Shown one piece after another: positions 31,545 to 39,793 of a stretch of DNA of 64,000 nucleotides (the stretch's first letter is position 1; each line of letters starts with the position of its first letter). The stretch covers positions 186,001 to 250,000 of the forward strand of contig NZ_ML214297.1 in NCBI RefSeq assembly GCF_004698125.1, read 5' to 3'. Position numbers and translations under genes: made by a program. This stretch comes from Halosimplex halophilum. Its GTDB lineage: Archaea; Halobacteriota; Halobacteria; Halobacteriales; Haloarculaceae. The notes under the pieces were generated by a model. That model did not search any database, was not told where the DNA came from, and saw only the letters and a list, made by a program, of their open reading frames with translations.

Positions 31545-32375
31545 TCACTCCTCGTCGACGGGGTCGAAGGCGTTGTCCCGCGTCGGGAACTCACCGGTCT
31601 CGACCTCGTCGACGTACTGTTCGACGGCGCGGCGGATCTCCGAGTCGAGGTCGGCGTACTCCTTCGCGAGGCTGTAGCCCGCTCCGCCGAGCCCGAGCAC
31701 GTCCGAGACGACGAGCACCTGGCCGTCCACGTAGCGGCCCGAGCCGATGCCGATGGTCGGGACCTCGACGGCCTCGGTGACCTCCCGGGCCACGCCCTCG
31801 CTCACCGTTTCGAGGACGATCGAGAACGCGCCGGCCTCCTCCAGCCGCTGGGCGGTTTCGACCAGCGCCTCCCCGGGCGAGGAGGTGTCGGTGTCCCGGC
31901 CCTGGACGTAGGCGCCCCCGATCTGGTGTTTGCGCTGGGGCGTGAGACCGACGTGGCCCTGGACCGGGATCCCGAGTTCGGTCAGCCGGTCGACGATCTC
32001 GACCGTCGTCTCGCCGTAGGGCGCGGTCTCCAGTTTCACGGCGTCGGCGCCTGCCTCCTTGAGGAACCGGCCGGCGTTCTCCACCGACTCCTCCATCGAC
32101 GTGCCGTAGGTGAGGAACGGCAGGTCGGCGACGACGAACGCCTCCTCGGTGCCGCGGACGACCGCCGCGGTGTTCGAGAGGGCCTCCTCCAGGGTGACCG
32201 GGAGCGTGTCGTCGTAGCCGAGGTGGTTGTCCCCGGCGCTGTCGCCGACGAGGATCATGTCGACGCCCGCCGCGTCGACCTGCCGGGCGATCGGCGCGTC
32301 GTAGGCGGTCAGCATCGTCAGGGGCGTCCCGTCCTCGTACTTCTCGTAGAGGTCCGGAATTGTCGTGCGAGACAT
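31545..32375 (-). CDS. panB: 3-methyl-2-oxobutanoate hydroxymethyltransferase
   Basis: Makes ketopantoate from 2-oxoisovalerate and methylene-tetrahydropterin for CoA synthesis. 276 residues, normal length. Motifs: MLTAYDAPIARQVD, MILVGDSAGDNHLGY with the Mg ligand Asp, VKLETAPYGE and GHVGLTPQRKHQIGG, then IGIGSGRYVDGQVLV. TATA-like TGATAAACC at 32403-32411 lies about 32 nt before the ATG at 32375. Divergent from trxB across a spacer with a repeat hairpin. Confidence 0.92.
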   Translation of the reverse strand: MSRTTIPDLYEKYEDGTPLTMLTAYDAPIARQVDAAGVDMILVGDSAGDNHLGYDDTLPVTLEEALSNTAAVVRGTEEAFVVADLPFLTYGTSMEESVENAGRFLKEAGADAVKLETAPYGETTVEIVDRLTELGIPVQGHVGLTPQRKHQIGGAYVQGRDTDTSSPGEALVETAQRLEEAGAFSIVLETVSEGVAREVTEAVEVPTIGIGSGRYVDGQVLVVSDVLGLGGAGYSLAKEYADLDSEIRRAVEQYVDEVETGEFPTRDNAFDPVDEE

Positions 32376-32529
32376 CGCGATTGGTCGCTCTTCGACGGCC
32401 AGCGGTTTATCAGTTGCCGGAGTCGGGACGAGGGCGTTCGGTTCGATGTGCGTACTTACCGTCGGCATCCGCGCGCCTGTGGCGCGCGGTTCGACCACCG
32501 GAGCCGTCGGAGACGGCGGAAGTGGCCTT

Positions 32530-32601
32530 TTTCACCCATGTTTTTGCCGGCGGGGTTCCCCGCAGGGAGCGGAGCGACCGAGGAAACCCCGCCGGGAAAA
32601 A
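32530..32601. repeat. Dispersed hairpin repeat (complete copy)
   Basis: CCGGCGGGGTT (32547-32557) pairs with AACCCCGCCGG (32585-32595), flanked by TTTTT (32541-32545) and AAAAA (32597-32601), giving an extended stem with one mismatch and a 27-nt GC-rich loop. The left part TTTCACCCATGTTTTTGCCG recurs in degenerate form at 51761-51802. It lies between panB and trxB, in a 351-nt spacer with no gene. Confidence 0.75.
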
Positions 32602-32693
32602 GATGGCCTACACTGAGCATCCGGTGGCGGAGAGCTCACGAAACCGACGGCGTCGAGGGGTGAGGGCTGTGCGGCGCTGGCGGGCGAGCGCAA

Positions 32694-32702
32694 GGTAAAT
32701 AC
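32694..32702 (+). promoter_or_regulatory. TATA-like box for trxB
   Basis: GGTAAATAC centred 29 nt before the ATG at 32727. Confidence 0.55.
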
Positions 32703-32726
32703 CCCATCCTCCGTTATCGGTGAGCA

Positions 32727-33773
32727 ATGAGTTCCGAGACGGCCGACCATCGACGGTTGATCATCGCGGGCTCGGGCATCGCGGGGCTGACCGCCGCCAT
32801 CTACGCGGCCCGGTCGAACCTCGACCCGCTCGTGCTGGAGGGCGACGAGCCCGGCGGCCAGCTCACGCTGACGACCGACGTGGAGAACTACCCCGGGTTC
32901 CCCGACGGCGTCGGCGGCACCGAGCTGGTCAACGACATGAAGGCCCAGGCCAAGCAGTTCGGCGCCGAGATCACCCACGGGATCGTCACCGACGTCGACG
33001 ACGAGGTCCGCCCGTTCGAGGTGGAACTGAACACGGGCGACACCTACACGGCCGACGCGTTCATCGCCGCCAGCGGCGCGAGCGCCCGCACCCTGGGGGT
33101 GCCGGGCGAGGACGACCTGATGGGCTTCGGCGTCTCGACCTGCGCCACCTGCGACGGCGCCTTCTTCCGCGGCGAGGACATGGTCGTCGTCGGCGGCGGC
33201 GACGCCGCCTTCGAGGAGGCCGACTTCCTGACGCGGTTCGCCGACACGGTCTACCTGGTCCACCGCCGCGAGGAGTTCCGCGCCGAGGACTACTGGGTCG
33301 ACCGCCTCCGGGAGAAGGTCGAGGACGGCGACGTGGAGATCATGACGAACACCGAACTGCTGGAGGTCCACGGCTCCCAGGAGGAGGGCGTCGACCACGT
33401 CACGCTCGCGCAGAACGAGTCGGGCCACCCGAAGGACAACCTCGACGACCCCGAGACCGAGACCTTCGACTTCGACGTGGGCGCCGTCTTCGTCGCCATC
33501 GGCCACACGCCCAACACCGACTACCTCGAAGACACGGGCGTCGAACTCGACGACGAGGGGTACGTCAGCACGCTCGGCGGCGAGGGCGGCAACCAGACCG
33601 CCACGGGCGTCGAGGGGCTGTTCGCCGCGGGCGACGTGGTCGACCACCACTACCAGCAGGCGATCACCGCCGGCGGCATGGGCTGCAAGGCCGCGATGGA
33701 CGCCGACGCCTACCTCGAACGCGAACTGTCGGCCGAGAGCGGCGCCGAGGCCGCGGCCGAAGCCGACGACTGA
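32727..33773 (+). CDS. trxB: Thioredoxin reductase (FAD/NAD(P)-dependent)
   Basis: 348 residues. N-terminal FAD motif IIAGSGIAGLTAAIYAAR (about 12-29), redox-active CATCD (about 139-143), second dinucleotide fold VVVGGGDAAFEEADFL and C-terminal LFAAGDVVDHHYQQAITA. Reduces thioredoxin with NAD(P)H, or a ferredoxin/other donor as in some archaeal homologues. A 15-residue Glu/Ala tail is extra. The 96-aa gene follows after about 90 nt with a T-run between, so separate transcription is likely. Confidence 0.9.
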   Translation: MSSETADHRRLIIAGSGIAGLTAAIYAARSNLDPLVLEGDEPGGQLTLTTDVENYPGFPDGVGGTELVNDMKAQAKQFGAEITHGIVTDVDDEVRPFEVELNTGDTYTADAFIAASGASARTLGVPGEDDLMGFGVSTCATCDGAFFRGEDMVVVGGGDAAFEEADFLTRFADTVYLVHRREEFRAEDYWVDRLREKVEDGDVEIMTNTELLEVHGSQEEGVDHVTLAQNESGHPKDNLDDPETETFDFDVGAVFVAIGHTPNTDYLEDTGVELDDEGYVSTLGGEGGNQTATGVEGLFAAGDVVDHHYQQAITAGGMGCKAAMDADAYLERELSAESGAEAAAEADD

Positions 33774-33790
33774 GACGGTCGCGGGCACCG

Positions 33791-33797
33791 ATTTTTC
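33791..33797 (+). terminator. T-run after trxB
   Basis: TTTTTC following the trxB stop at 33773 by about 18 nt; candidate termination site. Confidence 0.35.
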
Positions 33798-33862
33798 CGC
33801 GGGACGGTCCCGAGAGCGCACGCTTCCACCAGAGTCATACGTCGGCTCTCCCAACGGAGGCC

Positions 33863-34153
33863 ATGGCAGAACCCGAGACGGTCACGCTGACGCTCGAATC
33901 CGACGACGCGACCGACGAACTGGAAGTACCGGCCACGCTCGTCGAGATGCTCGCCGAGAGCGAGGACGAGTCGCCGCCCGAGGTCGTCGGCGACATCGCG
34001 ATGTTCGGCCTCGCGCAGCGCATCCACAGCGCCGCCCACCACAGCGAGGGCGAGCCCAGCGACGAGGTCGCGGAGACGGAGCAGCTGACGCTGGACCTGT
34101 TCGAGGAGCGGTTCGGCCGCTCGTTCGCGGAACTGACCGGCCACAGCCACTGA
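33863..34153 (+). CDS. Small acidic haloarchaeal protein, 96 aa
   Basis: Unrecognised beyond the haloarchaea. Beta strand TVTLTLES then ELEVPATLVEMLAESEDESPPEVV, a His-containing helix (LAQRIHSAAHHSEGE) and a Leu-rich LTLDLFEERFGRSFAELTG. No cysteines or membrane segments. A Shine-Dalgarno-like GGAGG lies immediately before the ATG. Confidence 0.65.
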   Translation: MAEPETVTLTLESDDATDELEVPATLVEMLAESEDESPPEVVGDIAMFGLAQRIHSAAHHSEGEPSDEVAETEQLTLDLFEERFGRSFAELTGHSH

Positions 34154-34208
34154 GACACTTCTCGCAGTAGTCGCGGTAGCCCACGACCGACGACGGGACC
34201 GGAGCCGC

Positions 34209-34871
34209 TCAGGGCACGTCCCAGCGGATCAGGACGCCGTCGTCGATCCGCTCCACGTCGCGCAGCGACAGCTCCGGGAAGTCGTCGACGAAGCCGTCGC
34301 CGTCGGCCAGAGTGGGGGCCTTCCACCCGCCGATGACGGCGGCGCCGACGAACGTCGAGAGCTCGTCGACCAGGTCGGCCGCGAACAGCGAGAAGATGAG
34401 TTCGCCGCCGCCCTCGACCATCAGCCGCTCGATGCCCCGCGACTCCAGCTCCGCCAGCGCCGCGGGGAGGTCGACCTGCTGCTGGCCGGCGGAGACGACC
34501 TCGGCGCCGGCCTCGGTTATCTCGGCGACGAAGTCCTGCGGCGCGGCCTCGCTGGTCAGGAGGATCGTCTCGGCGCGGTCGTCGAGGACGCGGGCGTCGG
34601 TGGGCGTGCGGATCCGCGAGTCGGCGACGATCCGGGCGGGGTTCTCGGGCTTGCCGGCGTCGCGCCGGCGCTCCCGGCGGGCGTCGTCGTCGACGGTCAG
34701 CGAGGGGTCGTCCGCCAGCACCGTGCCGACGCCGACCATGACGGCGTCGCTCTCGGCGCGCAGGGCGTCGACCCGGTCGAAATCGGCGGGGCCGCTGATC
34801 TCGACCTGTTCGCGCTCCCGGGTCGAGAGCTTCCCGTCGGCGCTCATGGCCGCGTTGACGACGACGTGCAT
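34209..34871 (-). CDS. 2,5-diamino-6-(ribosylamino)pyrimidinone 5'-phosphate reductase (RibD-C/RIB7 type)
   Basis: Reductase step of archaeal riboflavin/F420 precursor synthesis. 220 residues, one RibD C-terminal domain of the dihydrofolate-reductase fold. Recognisable parts: HVVVNAAMSADGKLS at the start, SDAVMVGVGTVLADDPSL (substrate/NADPH site) and RLMVEGGGELIFSLFAADLVDEL. No deaminase domain is fused, as expected in archaea. The next gene upstream on the minus strand starts 550 nt away with its own promoter. Confidence 0.85.
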   Translation of the reverse strand: MHVVVNAAMSADGKLSTREREQVEISGPADFDRVDALRAESDAVMVGVGTVLADDPSLTVDDDARRERRRDAGKPENPARIVADSRIRTPTDARVLDDRAETILLTSEAAPQDFVAEITEAGAEVVSAGQQQVDLPAALAELESRGIERLMVEGGGELIFSLFAADLVDELSTFVGAAVIGGWKAPTLADGDGFVDDFPELSLRDVERIDDGVLIRWDVP

Positions 34872-34965
34872 ACCCGGTAGCTGCGCGCTCGCGGGAAAAC
34901 CGCTTTCGATGTGAGACGCCGCGCTCTCGGGGCGCACACCCGTTCGCGGCCGCCCGGCCCGGCGG

Positions 34966-35421
34966 TCACTCCGGCCGTTCGGTCAGCTTCCGGGCGTCGA
35001 GGCGTTTGGCGCCGTCGATCCCGGCGGCGCGGAAGGCGACGGCGTCGCCGTCGGTCCACAGCTCGTCGAGGTCGAAGACGTACTCGTCGGTCCAGCTCTT
35101 GAGCCGCGCCTCGCCGGCGTCGTCGATCTCCAGGAAGGTGCGCGGCGTCTCCTGGGTGGCGATCTCCCACTCGTCGTCGCCAACCGCGAACGACTCGCTC
35201 TCGGCGTCGGACCAGGCGAACACGCAGCGGTACTGCTCGCGCGGCTGGTCCGAGCGCTCGTGGTCGACCCGCTTGTCCGTCTCGAAGTCGATGCCCCTGG
35301 CCGAACACCACTCGCGGAGGTGCGCCTCGTCGAACCGCTTCGGCGCGTCCGCGCCCGCCCCCGACCGCCGCCAGAGCACGTGCGACTCCGACGGCTTCCC
35401 CCGGAAGGTCGGAGGTTGCAT
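34966..35421 (-). CDS. Uncharacterised haloarchaeal protein, 151 aa
   Basis: Not recognised. Soluble, acidic, with two cysteines (EWCSARG and YRCVFAW). It contains strands such as QYRCVFAWSDAESESFAVG and a C-terminal AKRLDARKLTERPE. A TATA-like element at 35445-35452 is 28 nt before the ATG at 35421; longer upstream frames read into the iteron repeats and are rejected. It is divergent from rpa. Confidence 0.65.
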   Translation of the reverse strand: MQPPTFRGKPSESHVLWRRSGAGADAPKRFDEAHLREWCSARGIDFETDKRVDHERSDQPREQYRCVFAWSDAESESFAVGDDEWEIATQETPRTFLEIDDAGEARLKSWTDEYVFDLDELWTDGDAVAFRAAGIDGAKRLDARKLTERPE

Positions 35422-35444
35422 ACTCCCGATTCGACCGTCGGACC

Positions 35445-35452
35445 GTAAATAG
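35445..35452 (-). promoter_or_regulatory. TATA-like box for the 151-aa gene
   Basis: CTATTTAC on the minus strand, 28 nt before the ATG at 35421. Confidence 0.5.
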
Positions 35453-35482
35453 CTACCGCGAAAGTCACCGGCGGTGATAGCT

Positions 35483-35536
35483 CCGCCGCGGGTCGACCCC
35501 CCGCCGCGGGTCGACCCTCCACCGCGGGTCGGCCCG
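35483..35536. repeat. Three 18-bp iterons upstream of rpa, each centred on GGGTCGACCC or a variant
   Basis: Units CCGCCGCGGGTCGACCCC (35483-35500), a copy ending CCCT (35501-35518) and CCACCGCGGGTCGGCCCG (35519-35536). The first two contain the 10-bp perfect palindrome GGGTCGACCC; the third has it with one change. They lie in the divergent spacer, about 50-100 nt upstream of the rpa TATA. Confidence 0.8.
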
Positions 35537-35582
35537 TCGGCCGCGGCGAGAGCGGGCGCGGCGGCGGTCACCCGACGGGAAC

Positions 35583-35590
35583 GATTTTTA
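35583..35590 (+). promoter_or_regulatory. TATA-like box for the rpa operon
   Basis: GATTTTTA centred 27 nt before the ATG at 35614; it supports 35614 over the GTG at 35611. Confidence 0.6.
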
Positions 35591-35613
35591 CCGGGGCACC
35601 ACAAGGTCCGGTG

Positions 35614-36882
35614 ATGAGCTTAGACGACCATGCCGAGGAGCTCGCCTCCGACCTCGGCGTCGACAAAACGGAGGTCAAACGCGACCTGGAGAACCTCGTG
35701 GAGTACAGCGTCCCCGTCGAGGAGGCCAAGGACAGCCTCCGCCGGAAGTACGGCGACGGCTCCGACGACGGCGGCCCCACCACCAAGTCCATCGCCGAGA
35801 TCACCACCGGCGACTCGTCGGTCACGGTGACCGGGACGGTCCTCACCGTGGGCAAGCGGTCGATCCGCTACCAGGGGAGCGACCACGTCATCTTCGAGGG
35901 CGAGATCGCCGACGAGACCGGCAAGATATCCTACACCGCCTGGGACGACTTCGGCCTCCAGGCCGGCCAGACGATCACCGCCGGCAACGCGGGCATCCGC
36001 GAGTGGGAGGGCGAACCGGAGCTCAACCTCGGCGAGAGCACGACCATCGGGCTGGCCGACGAGGAGCTCGACGTGGCGTTCCCGGTCGGCGGCGACGCCG
36101 GCCTGGCCGAACTCGAACCGGGCGACCGCGGCCGCAACGTCGAGGTCACGGTACTGGAAGTCGAGACCAAGACCATCGACGGCCGGGACGGCGAGACGGA
36201 GATCCTCAGCGGCATCTTCGCCGACGAGACGACGCGGCTGCCGTTCACCGACTGGGAGCCCCACGACGAGATCACGGAGGGCGCCTCGGTCCGCCTGGAG
36301 GACGTGTTCGTCCGCGAGTTCCGCGGCGCGCCCTCCGTCAACGTCTCGGAGTTCACCGAGGTACGGGAACTCGACCGGCCCGTCGAGGCGACCGAGGACG
36401 CGCCCCGCCTGGCGGTCCGCGACGCCATCGAATCGGGCGGCCTGTTCGACGTGGAGCTGGTCGGCAACGTCATCGCCGTCCGGGACGGCTCCGGGCTCAT
36501 CGAGCGCTGTCCGGAGTGTGGCCGCGTCGTCCAAAACGGCCAGTGTCGCAGCCACGGCGCCGTCGACGGCGTCGACGACCTGCGCATCAAGGCGATCCTC
36601 GATGACGGCACCGGGACCGTGACGGCCATCCTCGACGACGAACTCACCGAGGAGGTCTACGGCGGCGACGTGGCGGACGCGAAGGAACACGCCCGCGACG
36701 AGATGGACCAGGAGGCGGTCGCCGACGCCATCCGCGAGACGCTCGTGGGGCGGGAGTTCCGCGTCCGCGGCTCGCTGTCGGTCGACGAGTACGGCGCCAA
36801 CCTCAACGCCCGGTCGTTCGACGAGACCGACGACGACCCGGCGAGTCGCGCCGCCGACCTGCTGACGGAGGTCCGGCCATGA
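35614..36882 (+). CDS. rpa: Replication protein A (ssDNA-binding, OB-fold) with zinc finger
   Basis: 422 residues. Coats single-stranded DNA in replication and repair. After an N-terminal helical region (LDDHAEELASDLGVDKTEVKRDLENLV) come three predicted OB folds (about 60-160, 170-260 and 270-400), seen as strand sets around SSVTVTGTVLTVGKRSIRYQG, VEVTVLEVETKTIDG and VELVGNVIAVRDGSGLIERC. A zinc-finger motif CPECGRVVQNGQCRSHG sits at about 299-315, as in RPA1/RPA3-type haloarchaeal proteins. First gene of a three-gene operon joined to the RPA-associated protein by an ATGA overlap. Confidence 0.9.
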   Translation: MSLDDHAEELASDLGVDKTEVKRDLENLVEYSVPVEEAKDSLRRKYGDGSDDGGPTTKSIAEITTGDSSVTVTGTVLTVGKRSIRYQGSDHVIFEGEIADETGKISYTAWDDFGLQAGQTITAGNAGIREWEGEPELNLGESTTIGLADEELDVAFPVGGDAGLAELEPGDRGRNVEVTVLEVETKTIDGRDGETEILSGIFADETTRLPFTDWEPHDEITEGASVRLEDVFVREFRGAPSVNVSEFTEVRELDRPVEATEDAPRLAVRDAIESGGLFDVELVGNVIAVRDGSGLIERCPECGRVVQNGQCRSHGAVDGVDDLRIKAILDDGTGTVTAILDDELTEEVYGGDVADAKEHARDEMDQEAVADAIRETLVGREFRVRGSLSVDEYGANLNARSFDETDDDPASRAADLLTEVRP

Positions 36883-38642
36883 GCGGCTCGGAGGACCAGG
36901 GCGGCGCGGGACGGCGCGAGGTCGCCTACCGCGTGTTCGCCGCGGAGTTCGACGACGCCGACTTCTCCTACTCCGAGAGCGACGAGGAGCGCGCCCCGAA
37001 CTACGTCGTCTCGCCGACGGGCGGCCGGATCAACCGGCTGTTCGTCGTCGGCGTCCTCACCGAGGTCGAGAACGCCAGCGAGGACGTGCTCCGCGCCCGG
37101 GTCGTCGACCCGACCGGCGCCTTCGTCGTCTACGCCGGCCAGTACCAGCCCGACGCCCGGGCCTTCTTCGAGCGCGCCGAGCCGCCGCTGTTCGTCGCCG
37201 TCACCGGGAAGGCCCGCACGTTCCAGCCCGACGACTCCGACGTGACCTACACCTCGATCCGGCCGGAGAACGTCAACGAGGTCGACGCAGAGACGCGGGA
37301 CCGCTGGACGGTCGGCACCGCCCGCCAGACGCTCGACCGCGTGCGGACGATGGCCGACGCGCTCGCGCGCGACCAGCGGGGCGACGAGCTCCGCGCGGCG
37401 CTCGAAGCGGAGGGCGTCGACACCGGGCTCGCGGCGGGCGTCCCGCTGGCCATCGACCACTACGGCACGACGGCGGCCTACCTCGACGCGGTGCGGAACA
37501 CGGCGGTCCAGGCCGCCGAGGTCGTCGCCGGCGAGCGCGAGGAGGTCGAACCCCACTCCGCCTCGCCGGACGCCCCGGGCGAGGCGGACCTCGCGACGCT
37601 GGCCGCGCTCGACGTGACCGCGAGCGTCGGCGGCGAGACGACGGACATCGGCGGCGCGGTCGAGACGGAGCCGTCGGGGGCCTCCGGCACCGCCTCGACG
37701 GACGCGGGGACCGACACGACCGAGACGGAAGCGGCGACCGGCACCGACACCGCGAGCGCGGACGCGAGCGGCGAGACGGCGTCCGCGGGCGGCGAAGCGG
37801 CCGGCGGCGAGAGCGCCACTGCGAGCGCGGAGGCGGACGAGACCGGGTCCCCTTCCACCGACTCCGAGCCGGCATCCGCCGAATCCGAACCGGTCGGTGC
37901 CGAGGGAGCGACCGGGGCCGAGGCCGAACCGTCCGGGTCCGGGTCGACGGAGTCCGCCGCAGTCGAGGCCGACCCCGCTCCGGCCGGCGAGAGCGCCGGG
38001 AGCGACGATATCGGTTCCGACGCCGGCGCCGATGCGGTAGACACGGGCGTCGACTCCGACGGCGACGACCTGGAAGACTTCGACGGCGAGTTCGAACTCG
38101 ACGAGGAGGAGCGCGAGGAGATCGAGGAGGAGTACGGCACGAGCTTCCAGAGCGGCACCGAGGTCGACGAGCCCGGCGAGGCCGGTATCGAGACGCCCGA
38201 CCCCGAGGAACTCGCCGAGGCCGAAGCGGAGGCCGGGGCCGGCGAGTCGCCGTCGGCGACCGCCGAAACCGGCAGTGAGGCGGACGAACCCGCGTCGGAA
38301 GCCGCCGAGACGGCCACCGGGACCGCGGAAGAACCGGCGACGGAGACGACCGACGAACCGGCGACCGACACCGGGCCGGAGTCGGAGCCGGAACCGGACA
38401 CCGCCGACGAGGTCGACTCCGCCGACGCCGAGGAGCCGGCGGAGGACGTCGACGTCGAGGACGCGGTGATGGACGCGATGGCCGAACACGACGACGGCGA
38501 GGGCGCCCACGCCGACGAGATCGTCGAGGCGGTGACCGCGCGGACCGGCGCCGCCGAAGAGGAAGTCCGGGAGGCCATCCAGGACGCGCTGATGGGCGGG
38601 CGCTGCTACGAGCCCGAGGACGACGTGTACAAGCCGATCTGA
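36879..38642 (+). CDS. RPA-associated protein (RPAP, COG3390 type) with long acidic linker
   Basis: 587 residues. An N-terminal OB-like domain (about 12-135; REVAYRVFAAEFDDADFSYSES, RINRLFVVGVLTEVEN) is followed by a helical stretch to about 220. Residues about 225-520 are a Ser/Thr/Glu/Ala/Gly low-complexity linker with no cysteine. The C-terminal about 65 residues (VDVEDAVMDAMAEHDD...EVREAIQDALMGGRCYEP) form a winged-helix like the RPA2 C-terminus. In Haloferax such proteins bind their cognate RPA. ATGA overlap with rpa and a 1-nt overlap (TGATG) with the phosphoesterase gene. Confidence 0.87.
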   Translation: MSGSEDQGGAGRREVAYRVFAAEFDDADFSYSESDEERAPNYVVSPTGGRINRLFVVGVLTEVENASEDVLRARVVDPTGAFVVYAGQYQPDARAFFERAEPPLFVAVTGKARTFQPDDSDVTYTSIRPENVNEVDAETRDRWTVGTARQTLDRVRTMADALARDQRGDELRAALEAEGVDTGLAAGVPLAIDHYGTTAAYLDAVRNTAVQAAEVVAGEREEVEPHSASPDAPGEADLATLAALDVTASVGGETTDIGGAVETEPSGASGTASTDAGTDTTETEAATGTDTASADASGETASAGGEAAGGESATASAEADETGSPSTDSEPASAESEPVGAEGATGAEAEPSGSGSTESAAVEADPAPAGESAGSDDIGSDAGADAVDTGVDSDGDDLEDFDGEFELDEEEREEIEEEYGTSFQSGTEVDEPGEAGIETPDPEELAEAEAEAGAGESPSATAETGSEADEPASEAAETATGTAEEPATETTDEPATDTGPESEPEPDTADEVDSADAEEPAEDVDVEDAVMDAMAEHDDGEGAHADEIVEAVTARTGAAEEEVREAIQDALMGGRCYEPEDDVYKPI

Positions 38643-39394
38643 TGGGCGTCGAACCGATCCCCGACGAGCCCGCGGCGGTCGGGACCTGCGGCGGCGAGCG
38701 GGTGCTCGTCGTCGCGGACTTCCACGCCGGCATCGAGGCCGGACTGCGCCGCGAGGGGGTCGAACTCCCCGACCACGCGCCCGACCGCCGCGAGTCGCTG
38801 TGCGCGCTCGTCGACGCCGAGCGGCCGGACCGGCTCCTCTTCCTCGGCGACCTCGGCCACTCGATCGGCGACCCCGGCCGCGACGAACGGGAGGAGGTCC
38901 TCGCGCTGTTCGACGCGCTCCCGGACCTGCCGGTCACGCTCGTCAAGGGCAACCACGACGGCGACGCCCAGTCGGTCCTCGAACGGGTCGACCAGCCCGT
39001 CGAGGTCACGCCCGGTCACGGCGTCCGGATCGGCGAGGTCGGGTTCGCCCACGGCCACACCTGGCCGAGCCCGGACGTGCTCGCCGCCGATACCGTCTGC
39101 GTCGGCCACGAACATCCGGTCGTCCGCCTCGAAGACGAGGTCGGCGGCGCCCGCGTCGAGCGGGTGTGGCTCCGGGGCGACCTCGACCCCGAACCCTTCC
39201 GGGAGTTCCACGGCGGCGACCTCGCCGTCGACGGCGAACTCGTCGTCTTCCCGGGGTTCAACGACCTTTCCGGCGGCACCTGGGTCAACGTCGCCGGCCA
39301 GGAGTTCCTCGCCCCGTTCCTCCCCGACGGGCTGGTCGACGGCGAGGCGTACCTCCTCGACGGTACCCGCCTGGGCGACTACCGCCGGGTCTGA
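38642..39394 (+). CDS. Calcineurin-like metallophosphoesterase of the RPA operon
   Basis: 250 residues. Metallophosphoesterase motifs: VVADFHAGIEAG (D-x-H), LLFLGDLGHS (GD), LVKGNHDGD (GNHD), FAHGHTWPS and CVGHEHPVVRL (GH-x-H). These match the archaeal YfcE/MJ0037-like group. Gene order rpa-rpap-phosphoesterase is found in other haloarchaea. The target may be nucleic-acid ends or a nucleotide; not resolved. Translationally coupled to the RPA-associated protein. Confidence 0.85.
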   Translation: MGVEPIPDEPAAVGTCGGERVLVVADFHAGIEAGLRREGVELPDHAPDRRESLCALVDAERPDRLLFLGDLGHSIGDPGRDEREEVLALFDALPDLPVTLVKGNHDGDAQSVLERVDQPVEVTPGHGVRIGEVGFAHGHTWPSPDVLAADTVCVGHEHPVVRLEDEVGGARVERVWLRGDLDPEPFREFHGGDLAVDGELVVFPGFNDLSGGTWVNVAGQEFLAPFLPDGLVDGEAYLLDGTRLGDYRRV

Positions 39395-39477
39395 GCCCGC
39401 CGTGTCCGCGTGGCGAGTTCGGACCGGTCGTCCCTGGAGCGATCAGGTGAGAGTCGGTGCGGTGCGGTCGGCGTGCG

Positions 39478-39503
39478 CTGTCGCGCGTTTCATCGCGCGA
39501 CAG
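39478..39503. repeat. Perfect 10-bp stem hairpin
   Basis: CTGTCGCGCG, loop TTTCAT, CGCGCGACAG. Lies about 85 nt after the phosphoesterase stop; it may end the rpa operon transcript or belong to a repeat element. Confidence 0.6.
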
Positions 39504-39746
39504 TAGCCGCGCGAGGGATGAGCACCGCACGCCGCAGGCGCGCGGAGCGCAATCGGCTGGGGAGGTTCGTGGCTGTCTGCGTGTTGTGCGGGCGGTCGCG
39601 GTACCGTGCTGTGCGGTCCCTGGTGGACTGAAAGGGCGAGGCGCGCTCGCGCCGAGAGCCGCCTGAGCGGGCCACTATCCGCGCGGTGCGAGGCGCGTGG
39701 CGCCTCGAAGCGAACGGCTGTGCCGTGAGCGGGCGGTGCGGAGAGC

Positions 39747-39793
39747 GCGGATATCCCGCTCAGCGACCGCGAGCGCGCCGAGGGCTTTCAACG
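39747..39793. repeat. Dispersed intergenic repeat (fuller copy)
   Basis: GCGGATATCCCGCT directly followed by CAGCGACCGCGAGCGCGCCG and AGGGCTTTCAACG. A split copy lies at 28958-29058 and a shorter related string at 8838-8856. Upstream text from about 39630 (AAAGGGCGAGGCGCGCTCGC onward) looks like part of the same element. Confidence 0.6.

Noticed and set aside
35483-35536. Iterons as a replication origin
   Set aside because: No orc1/cdc6 gene lies near and the haloarchaeal ORB motif is not recognised; a regulatory role upstream of rpa is simpler.
39410-39666. Small plus-strand frames in the spacer after the RPA operon
   Set aside because: They pass through a perfect hairpin and dispersed repeats, are Arg-rich and lack a promoter or SD.
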